Part shown: piece by piece, positions 6,872 to 12,177 of the stretch
Layout: the number at the start of each line of letters is the position of its first letter
Numbering within the stretch: the first letter of the stretch is position 1
Assembly (NCBI GenBank): GCA_043742955.1
Contig: JAYTXL010000438.1
Coordinates: 1 to 12,177, forward strand
DNA from: JAYTXL01 sp043742955
Lineage (GTDB): Bacteria > Verrucomicrobiota > Verrucomicrobiia > Limisphaerales > JAYTXL01
Direction: 5' to 3'
Length of the DNA: 12,177 bases
Position numbers and translations under genes: made by a program
Notes under the pieces: model-generated
What the model saw: only the letters and a program-made list of their open reading frames with translations
Database searches by the model: none
What the model was told of the DNA's origin: nothing

Positions 6872-6875
6872 ATGA
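6835..6875 (+). promoter_or_regulatory. Strong SD and ATGA mini-frame relay before P450
   Basis: GGAGGA at 6835-6840 is six bases from an ATG at 6847, but that ATG opens only a five-codon frame (MTRHE, stop 6862-6864). Its stop overlaps, as ATGA, an ATG at 6861 opening a four-codon frame (MKNL), whose stop at 6873-6875 in turn overlaps the P450 start ATG at 6872. The P450 start itself has no Shine-Dalgarno. Ribosomes could reach it by repeated termination and re-initiation. The layout is seen; the use is inferred. Confidence 0.45.
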
Positions 6876-8023
6876 GCGATCTTTCTGATCCCTTTCGCGA
6901 ACAACGGCGGCAGGACGGCGTCCTCCAATGCCCTTTCAACGGCGAAAACATTGTGATGCTCCTGCGCCATGAAGACGTGCGCCGCGCGGCGAAGGATTGG
7001 ACAACCTTCAGCTCCGACGTGCCCTTCCGGGTGCCGATTCCCTCGGAGGAAGCGGTCCGCACGATGCGACAACTGCCCATCGAGACCAATCCTCCCGAGC
7101 ACACCGATTACCGGAAGATCGCCGACCCTTTCTTCCAGCGTCCCAAGGACGCTGCGTTCATAACGCGGATCGAGGAGTTGACCGGCGAGCTGCTCACGGC
7201 GGCCTTGGAGCGCGATTCCATTGAAATCGTGAATGAGTTCGCCCTGCCGCTGCAATCCCGCGCGCTCACCTACCTCCTCAATGTTCCTGAGTCCGAGGCC
7301 GACACCTGGATTGGCTGGGGTATCCATGTTTTTAAAGTCACGGGCGGCGAGTTCAAAACGGGAAACGTGCTGGAGAAATACCTCCACGCGCAGTTCGACC
7401 GCGCCGCCGCCGATCCCGGCGATGATTTTTTCAGCGCCCTCACCAAGGCGACCTTTCGCGGACGCGCGCTGACCCGCGAGGAAATGATGGGCTTCGCCAA
7501 TCTCGCCTTCGCGGGCGGACGCGACACCATCATCCACACCATTTCCTGCGCGCTCGGCCACCTCGCGACCCATCCCGAGGCGCTCGAGTTTCTGCGGCAG
7601 GATCCCGCCCGCATCGTCCACGCCAGCGAGGAGTTTTTCCGCGTCTTCATGCCGCTCACGCACATCGGCCGCGTCTGCCCGGAGGAGACACAGGTGAACG
7701 GCGTCACGGTCAAAGCCGGCGACCGCATCTCCCTCTGCTGGGCCTCCGCGAATCAGGACGAGACCGTCTTCGACTCGCCCCAGGAAATCCGCCTCGACCG
7801 CAAACCGAACCCGCATCTTTCCTTCGGGTTCGGCGCGCACCTGTGCATGGGGGCCGCCCACGCCCGGCTGATCCTGCGCACGTTGCTGCGCCTCTGCTGC
7901 GAGCGCGTGCAGACAATCACCGTGCTCGAGGCGTGCGAACGCGTCGAGCATGAGGCCATGTACGATCGAGCGCTTGGTTACGAGTCCTTGACCGTCACAC
8001 TCACGCCCGTTGCAGTGGCTTGA
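6872..8023 (+). CDS. Cytochrome P450
   Basis: This 383-residue soluble bacterial P450, of typical length for class I enzymes, would carry out O2-dependent oxidation using an external ferredoxin or flavodoxin. Key landmarks are ETNPPEHTDYRKIADPFF (71-88, C-helix region), the I-helix oxygen-activation motif GGRDT (215-219, acid-alcohol pair D218/T219), the K-helix ExxR pair (E254/R257) and the heme loop FGFGAHLCMG (318-327) with the proximal thiolate Cys325. All essential residues are present. There is no membrane anchor and no fused reductase, and no ferredoxin or ferredoxin reductase gene lies in the window, so electron partners must come from elsewhere. The DUF1501 gene starts three bases after its stop, so the two are probably cotranscribed. 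The start is fixed by an in-frame stop at 6848 and by the ATGA junction with a mini-frame. The substrate cannot be predicted; no known subfamily is assigned. Confidence 0.95.
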   Translation: MSDLSDPFREQRRQDGVLQCPFNGENIVMLLRHEDVRRAAKDWTTFSSDVPFRVPIPSEEAVRTMRQLPIETNPPEHTDYRKIADPFFQRPKDAAFITRIEELTGELLTAALERDSIEIVNEFALPLQSRALTYLLNVPESEADTWIGWGIHVFKVTGGEFKTGNVLEKYLHAQFDRAAADPGDDFFSALTKATFRGRALTREEMMGFANLAFAGGRDTIIHTISCALGHLATHPEALEFLRQDPARIVHASEEFFRVFMPLTHIGRVCPEETQVNGVTVKAGDRISLCWASANQDETVFDSPQEIRLDRKPNPHLSFGFGAHLCMGAAHARLILRTLLRLCCERVQTITVLEACERVEHEAMYDRALGYESLTVTLTPVAVA

Positions 8024-8026
8024 TTC

Positions 8027-9505
8027 ATGAATTCGCCCTGCGCCTGCACTCCGCTTCCGCCTTCCGCCACGCGCCGCAATTTCTTGTGGCAACTCGGCGG
8101 CGGGCTCGGCGGGGTCGCCCTTTCCTCGCTCCTCGCTCGCGAGGGTCTGCTGGCCGCTCCGTCGCCGGAGGCGGCCTCGAATCCGCTTGCGTCGAAGCCG
8201 CCGCACTTCGCGCCCAAAGCCAGGACGGTCATCCAGATATTCTGTCCGGGCGGCCTGAGTCACGTGGACACCTGGGATTACAAACCCGAGCTCGCGCGCC
8301 GCGCGGGAAAACCATTTGACCCGGACGGAAAGCTCACGTTCTTCGCGTCGAAGCCGGGCAATTGTCAACCCAGCTACTGGCCCTTCCGTCAACACGGCCA
8401 AAGCGGCAAATGGATCAGCGATCTGTTTCCCAAGCTCGCCAGGAGCGTGGATGAACTCGCGTTCATCCATTCGATGCAGAGCAAGACGGCGCTGCATGGC
8501 CCGGCGATGTTCATGGCGAACAGTGGTTTCATCCGGCCCGGTTTCCCGTGCATGGGCGCCTGGGTGACCTATGGGTTGGGCAGCGCGAGTGAAAATCTGC
8601 CCGCCTTCGTGGTGCTGCCGGATCCGCGCGGCCTGCCGCCGGGTGGCGTGGCGAATTGGGGCGCGGGCTTTCTGCCGGCGGTGCATCAGGGCACCGTCAT
8701 CGAGACCGCCGCAGGCAAAGCCGCGATCGCCGACCTATTCCCACCGGCAGGCCGCGACCAGCCGCCGGAGGTTGAGCGGGCGGGCCGCGCTTTTTTGCAA
8801 AAGCTCAATGCCGCGCACGCCGCCGCCCGCCCGGGTGACTCCCTGCTCGACGCTCGGATCAATGCCTATGAGCTGGCCGCGCGCCTCCAACTCAGCGCGC
8901 CGGAAGTCACGAACCTGCAAGGCGAAAGCCCGGCCACCCAACAAAGCTACGCGCTCGAAAACGCGGACCTCGGCCCCTTCGGCCGCCAGTGCCTGCTCGC
9001 GCGACGGTTGGTGGAGCGCGGGGTGCGCTTCGTCCAAATCTATTGCGGTGCGGAAAACACCACGGCGAAGAAAATCCGCCCCAATTGGGACAGCCATGAA
9101 GATCTCGTGCGCGATCATGGTTACTGGGGTGCCGTCCTCGACTCCGGCGCGAGCGCGCTCCTAGCCGACCTCAAACAGCGCGGACTGCTGGATTCAACCC
9201 TCCTGATTTGCACGAGTGAATTTGGGCGGCAGCCATCCTCGCAGGGCGGCAAAGGGCGTGATCATAACCCGGGCGCATTTACCGCCTGGCTGGCGGGCGG
9301 CGGGATCAAGGGCGGCACCAGCTACGGCACGAGCGACGAGCTGGGATTCAAGGCGGCTGAGCATCCGTCCTACTGCTACGATCTGCACGCCACCGCGTTG
9401 CACCTCCTCGGCCTCAACCACGAAAAACTGTCCTTTTATCAAAACGGCATCCAGCGTCGCCTGACCGATGTGCATGGCACGGTGCTCCAATCGCTCCTCG
9501 CCTGA
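8027..9505 (+). CDS. Tat-exported DUF1501 protein
   Basis: The 492-residue product starts with a twin-arginine signal (TRRNFL at 15-20 followed by a Gly/Leu-rich hydrophobic stretch to about 43), so it should be exported folded. The rest is a full-length DUF1501 domain, a family related to sulfatases and alkaline phosphatases. Landmarks are CPGGLSHVDTWDYKP (73-87), WDSHEDLVRDHGYWG (about 354-368), TSEFGR...GRDHNPGAF (about 395-415), AGGGIKGG, and the C-terminal HATALHLLGLNHEKL...RRLTDVHG block. In Planctomycetes and Verrucomicrobia these genes are usually paired with DUF1549/DUF1553 cytochrome-like genes. Here the partner is instead a P450 ending three bases upstream. The enzymatic activity of DUF1501 is not established; hydrolysis of sulfate or phosphate esters is a fold-based guess. 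No Shine-Dalgarno of its own is seen, so translation is likely coupled to the P450. Confidence 0.92.
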   Translation: MNSPCACTPLPPSATRRNFLWQLGGGLGGVALSSLLAREGLLAAPSPEAASNPLASKPPHFAPKARTVIQIFCPGGLSHVDTWDYKPELARRAGKPFDPDGKLTFFASKPGNCQPSYWPFRQHGQSGKWISDLFPKLARSVDELAFIHSMQSKTALHGPAMFMANSGFIRPGFPCMGAWVTYGLGSASENLPAFVVLPDPRGLPPGGVANWGAGFLPAVHQGTVIETAAGKAAIADLFPPAGRDQPPEVERAGRAFLQKLNAAHAAARPGDSLLDARINAYELAARLQLSAPEVTNLQGESPATQQSYALENADLGPFGRQCLLARRLVERGVRFVQIYCGAENTTAKKIRPNWDSHEDLVRDHGYWGAVLDSGASALLADLKQRGLLDSTLLICTSEFGRQPSSQGGKGRDHNPGAFTAWLAGGGIKGGTSYGTSDELGFKAAEHPSYCYDLHATALHLLGLNHEKLSFYQNGIQRRLTDVHGTVLQSLLA

Positions 9506-9522
9506 ACGGTGGCATTACGGCT

Positions 9523-10032
9523 TCATTCGTAGCGAATCCCTACAATTTCCAACTCCACTTCCCCCGATGGAAATTTGAAGCGCACCCGCTCTCCTATCCG
9601 GGTATTGAGCAGAGCTTTGGCAATTGGTGAAATCCAGCTCACCCAACCTTGGTCAATATCAATTTCGTCCACCCCCACGATGCGATAACCTTCGAACTGA
9701 CCCAGGCTGGTCCGCACCGAGACCGTGGCCCCGAAGCGGACTTGTTCCCCGGGGGACGCGGGCGGAGGCACCACGACGGCTGAAAAAAGACACTGCTGAA
9801 GATGTTGAATGCGCTGATCCAGCATTTGAAGCTGGCGCTTGGCGTCCAAGTCTGCCGTCGCCGTCACCAACCGGGGGCGCTCCACCTGAACGAGGCGATC
9901 AAGTTCCGCGTGCAGCCGATCAGCACCCTGTGGCGTGAGATAATTCTTCGCCCCCAAGGGCAACGCGGAACGCTGCCGCGCCAACGGCAGCTCCGGTGTC
10001 TCATCTGATTCCCGAGTAAACGCCTTGCTCAT
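9523..10032 (-). CDS. GreA/GreB-family protein without acidic tip
   Basis: This 169-residue protein resembles transcript-cleavage factors that enter the RNA polymerase secondary channel. The C-terminal globular domain is intact and GreB-like: VRFGATVSVRTS (98-109), YRIVGVDEIDIDQGWVSWISPIAKALL (116-142), GERV (147-150) and a final GEVELEIVGIRY. The N-terminal coiled coil is present (NYLTPQGADRLHAELDRLVQVERPRL, 30-55, then KRQLQMLDQRIQHLQQ, 65-80). However, the loop that carries GDxSENAxY in true Gre factors is missing, so the catalytic Asp/Glu pair is absent. The protein starts with an extra 25-residue segment (SKAFTRESDETPELPLARQ). It could bind polymerase without stimulating cleavage, like Rnk or Gfh factors; that is inference. 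It lies 34 bases after the DUF1080 gene on the same strand and converges on the DUF1501 gene with a 17-base gap. Confidence 0.88.
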   Translation of the reverse strand: MSKAFTRESDETPELPLARQRSALPLGAKNYLTPQGADRLHAELDRLVQVERPRLVTATADLDAKRQLQMLDQRIQHLQQCLFSAVVVPPPASPGEQVRFGATVSVRTSLGQFEGYRIVGVDEIDIDQGWVSWISPIAKALLNTRIGERVRFKFPSGEVELEIVGIRYE

Positions 10033-10066
10033 CCAGCCGGGTTTGGAAGCCCTTCAACTCGATCTC

Positions 10067-10852
10067 CTACTCCTTGAAATCCGTGTCGGGCTCCTTCAGG
10101 TCCAATTCCTTGATCCAGGCATTGCGGTAGCGCACATCATGACCCTCACACTGAAGCTTGAGGCCACCGGGGACATCAGTGATGCCTTTACCACCGTCGT
10201 TGCCGCCATCAATCCCGGAGTTCGCACCGCCCCACACCTGGCTGATCGTTTGGTTGGTGTGCGCTTTTACCCCGTTGAAATACATTGTAACCATCGCCTT
10301 TTCCACCCGCTTGCCATCCTTGAACCGGGCGGCTCGAAAATTAATGTCATACGCGTTCCATTTTCCCAACCCCTTGTAAAGTGGGTATGGAGACTCGCTC
10401 TCATTAATTACCGCGCCCATGCCGTGCGAGGTCTTGTCGCCGTCCATGATCTGAATCTCATAACGGTTCTGGAGATAAACGCCGCTGTTGCCCCGCTCCT
10501 TCATCACGATGAATTCAATGTGCAGCCGGAAATCACGATAGGTTTTCTTGGTCACAATGTCCGCCGTCCCGTACTTTCCGCCCGCCGCCACGGGATCGTC
10601 CGTCATCACCACCGTACCCCGGCCCGCTGGATCTTCCACGATCTTCCATTTGATGGGGAGGGTGGAGGCAAAACGCGGGCCCTCCCAGTAGGTCCATTTC
10701 TGGTCCAGCATTTTGCGCGAACCGTCAATGATGACTTCAGCGCCCGGCAACGGTTTCGCGCCCACATCCACGCCGGCCTGAGCGGCCGACGTCATCGCCC
10801 AGGCGGCCACGCCCAGAATTAGGGTTGAGAAATAGGGTTGCCTCGAGTTCAT
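10067..10852 (-). CDS. Secreted DUF1080 protein (3-keto-disaccharide hydrolase family)
   Basis: The 261-residue product has a signal peptide (core about 8-22, likely cleavage AQA|G at 24-27) and a single DUF1080 concanavalin-like domain. Family hallmarks are GGKYGTADIVTKKTYRDFRLHIEF (91-114), GNSGVYLQNRYEIQIMD (121-137), GMGAVIN (144-150), GKWNAYDINFRAARFKDGKR (163-182), FNGVKAH (192-198) and GLKLQCEGHDVRYRNAWIKEL (230-250). Members hydrolyse 3-keto-glycosides in the periplasm during sugar breakdown; assigning this activity here is by family only. A Gly/Asn-rich insertion (about 207-224) interrupts the late part of the domain. The start at 10852 is supported by AGGA eight bases upstream and by the signal peptide; the longer in-frame extension to 11023 looks non-coding. 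A GreA/GreB-like gene follows after 34 bases. Confidence 0.92.
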   Translation of the reverse strand: MNSRQPYFSTLILGVAAWAMTSAAQAGVDVGAKPLPGAEVIIDGSRKMLDQKWTYWEGPRFASTLPIKWKIVEDPAGRGTVVMTDDPVAAGGKYGTADIVTKKTYRDFRLHIEFIVMKERGNSGVYLQNRYEIQIMDGDKTSHGMGAVINESESPYPLYKGLGKWNAYDINFRAARFKDGKRVEKAMVTMYFNGVKAHTNQTISQVWGGANSGIDGGNDGGKGITDVPGGLKLQCEGHDVRYRNAWIKELDLKEPDTDFKE

Positions 10853-11202
10853 GATGGATTCCTGGTTTCGGTTAAGGGTGCGCGGACATGCGCTATCACC
10901 GCATGAATAATGGCGATTTTGCAACCCTAGATTTTCCTTTGGAACCTGAACTCGCGAAATGAGTTGTCGAGGCCAGACGCGACCCCGAGGCCAAGCCGAA
11001 AGCAAACCGGCTCCACGCCTCAAGTAAATGCCGGACGAGTATCTTGCTTTGTTAAGCCAATCCAGTCGGCTTTATTTGCCGGGTCATCCAGAACCGGAGG
11101 AAAGTAGGCTGTAGCTCCAAAGCAGAAGCTGGAGGTGCAAGACATGAAGCGGCTCCCCCATCAAACCGGAAGCCCAAGTCGCTGAGAGTTCCCGCTGCAC
11201 GG
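10853..11202. other. 350-base stretch with no gene recognised
   Basis: This gap lies upstream of the minus-strand DUF1080 gene and the plus-strand CheB relic. No frame in it resembles a known protein; the open extension of the DUF1080 frame to 11023 lacks any domain signal. The DUF1080 promoter must be here. A TTGCAA-like -35 hexamer occurs on the minus strand near 10920, but no convincing -10 is correctly spaced. Confidence 0.4.
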
Positions 11203-11522
11203 ATGCAACCAATGTTTCCCATCGTCAGCATTGGCGCGGCGGCGGCCGGGTTGGAGGCGTTCACCCATTTTTGTTGGGCGCGCTGCCTGGGAATACCGGA
11301 CTGACCTTCGTGCTGGTGCAACATCGCAATCCGAAGCACGAGGGCATGATGAGGGCGTTGTTGTCGCAGGCCACGGCGTTGCTGGATTATGAGTTACGTG
11401 GCGACATGGCAATTGAGCCTAACCACATCAGCATCATCCCTCCAAACTGGTCATTTGGCTTAAATTCAATCCGTCACCGGGTGCCTCCGATCAAAGCTCC
11501 GCCAACTCGTGGCTTGCATTAG
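11203..11522 (+). pseudogene. CheB methylesterase relic (frameshifted, truncated)
   Basis: Two overlapping frames together match the start of a CheB methylesterase domain, as found in CheB and CheB-CheR fusions. Frame one, from the ATG at 11203, reads FPIVSIGAAAAGLEAFTH and then goes out of frame, ending at 11304. Frame two, from about 11271, reads LLGALPGNTGLTFVLVQHRNPKHEGMMRALLSQAT followed by EPNHISIIPPN, then loses similarity before its stop at 11520-11522. The switch falls at a five-T run (11268-11272), consistent with a one-base indel. In CheB the first motif is normally GASAGGLEA; here the catalytic Ser is replaced by Ala (GAAAAGLEA). The catalytic His of VQH remains (about 11316-11324), but the rest of the domain with the catalytic Asp is gone. 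No chemotaxis genes surround it. Confidence 0.8.
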
Positions 11523-11534
11523 ACAATTTTGGGG

Positions 11535-11599
11535 CATCCGAACCGCTCCCTGCGGGTAAGTTCAATTGGGCACAGCCGATTTCCGGGAGCGGTCGGATG
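11535..11599. repeat. Imperfect inverted repeat between CheB relic and small gene
   Basis: CATCCGAACCGCTCCC (11535-11550) matches the reverse complement of GGGAGCGGTCGGATG (11585-11599) with a single one-base gap; the spacer is 34 bases. It sits just before the small unrecognised gene starting near 11623. It may be a dispersed repeat, the end of a decayed mobile element, or an mRNA leader structure. Confidence 0.5.
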
Positions 11600-11622
11600 G
11601 CCGGTAATCGGTCGTTGTGACA

Positions 11623-12042
11623 ATGAAAGCATTTATGAGCGATGAAAAAAAACTCTGGCTCGGCCTCACTCGCGAGACGATTTCGTGGTTTACCGCCGTC
11701 AAAGAGGAGATGGGCATCGGCTCTGAGCTAGGCTTCGCGGCCTGTGAGGTGAGTGATCACACGGCGCATCCCGACCGGCCGTACGACTGCCTGGTCGGCG
11801 GCGCGACTTGTGCAAATATTTACCCCGTCCAAGCCATCACGTTTCCCGAACGCCAGAAGGGTCGGGGCATTGAGCGTGAGCACAAGGTTCTGGCCATCGT
11901 GCGCAAGGAAGCGGCCGCCAAGCACGAAAAGCTGGACGCGCAAAAGGCCCGCGCTGCCGCTAAAGACAAGTTCGCGCAGGCCACCGCGCGCGCGGCCATG
12001 AAGGGTGGCCGGCGAGTTCGGCGAGCAACGTATGTTTTATGA
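11623..12042 (+). CDS. Small basic protein of unknown function
   Basis: The product has 139 residues from the ATG at 11623. A GTG at 11617 and an ATG at 11635 (MSDEKKLWLGL...) are alternative starts, and none has a clear Shine-Dalgarno. The N-terminal half (KLWLGLTRETISWFTAVKEE, then GFAACEV and VGGATCANIYPV) looks like a small folded domain with two or three Cys. The C-terminal third (about 90-135) is strongly Ala/Lys/Arg-rich and probably one long helix: HKVLAIVRKEAAAKHEKLD followed by QKARAAAKDKFAQATARAA, ending in a GGRRVRR patch. The basic helix could bind nucleic acid, but nothing confirms this. I do not recognise the family. Codon usage and the length of the open frame support a real gene, with moderate certainty. 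The next gene starts 30 bases downstream. Confidence 0.55.
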   Translation: MKAFMSDEKKLWLGLTRETISWFTAVKEEMGIGSELGFAACEVSDHTAHPDRPYDCLVGGATCANIYPVQAITFPERQKGRGIEREHKVLAIVRKEAAAKHEKLDAQKARAAAKDKFAQATARAAMKGGRRVRRATYVL

Positions 12043-12072
12043 ACCCCGCACCTCACTTAGGAGAATCGTACT

Positions 12073-12177
12073 ATGAAAATATTGGGTCTTCTCGGTGTCG
12101 TGTGGGTGAATTTTCGGCTTTTTGAGCTCGGAAGCAAGCTAGAACAAGCAGGGGGGCGAGCTGCGAGCCTTATAGCT
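12073..12177 (+). CDS. Start of a gene cut by the window edge
   Basis: An ATG at 12073 follows a strong Shine-Dalgarno (AGGAGA at 12059-12064, spacing 8). The frame stays open for 35 codons to the end of the window. The visible N terminus (MKILGLLGVVWVNFRLFELG) is hydrophobic and looks like a signal peptide or membrane anchor, followed by a polar segment. This is too little to identify. The 30-base distance from the previous gene suggests the same transcript. Confidence 0.55.
   Translation, partial: MKILGLLGVVWVNFRLFELGSKLEQAGGRAASLIA

Noticed and set aside
6686..8686. A 666-codon open frame on the minus strand
   Set aside because: It lies opposite the P450 and DUF1501 genes, both of which show clear family motifs. 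Its translation is Arg/Gly/Glu-rich with no domain, as expected for the antisense of GC-rich coding DNA.
9506..9522. Bidirectional terminator between the convergent DUF1501 and Gre-like genes
   Set aside because: The gap is only 17 bases and has no stem-loop or T-run.
10853..11023. N-terminal extension of the DUF1080 frame
   Set aside because: A signal peptide and AGGA ribosome-binding site support the start at 10852; the extension has no recognisable sequence.

Overview
The window looks like chromosomal DNA from a GC-rich member of the Verrucomicrobia (Limisphaerales/Pedosphaera-like) or a close relative in the PVC group. Three things suggest this: a Tat-exported DUF1501 protein, a secreted DUF1080 (3-keto-disaccharide hydrolase) protein, and dispersed GC-rich palindromic repeats of a kind I remember as abundant in these genomes. 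There is no rRNA, tRNA, CRISPR array or recognisable insertion sequence.

Left part (about 190-6180, all minus strand). Read in the direction of transcription: a decayed 2OG-Fe(II) oxygenase gene; an apparently orphan C5-cytosine DNA methyltransferase fused to an N-terminal HTH, with an 8-bp inverted repeat just upstream of its start; a secreted propeller-like protein of unknown function; a three-helix membrane protein four bases after it; a 23-bp-arm inverted repeat element; and a NYN/YacP-like nuclease whose stop overlaps the start of a membrane-anchored von Willebrand factor A protein.

Middle part (about 6180-9520). A 690-base non-coding stretch holds repeat-derived hairpins and ends in a strong Shine-Dalgarno followed by two tiny ATGA-linked reading frames. 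These lead into a cytochrome P450 (plus strand), followed three bases later by the DUF1501 protein. The P450 and DUF1501 genes almost certainly form one transcription unit.

Right part (about 9520-12177). Convergent to that pair, on the minus strand, are a DUF1080 protein and a GreA/GreB-family protein that lacks the acidic fingertip of true Gre factors. Next come a 350-base empty stretch, a frameshifted and truncated CheB methylesterase relic, an inverted repeat, an unrecognised small basic protein, and the start of a gene cut by the window edge.

The region reads as accessory chromosome: two gene relics, several repeats and gene pairs in unusual combinations. I see no clear-cut new defence or biosynthetic system. 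The most notable items are the P450-DUF1501 pair with its leader, the HTH-methyltransferase with a candidate operator, the tip-less Gre homologue, and the oxygenase that has lost exactly its iron-binding segment.
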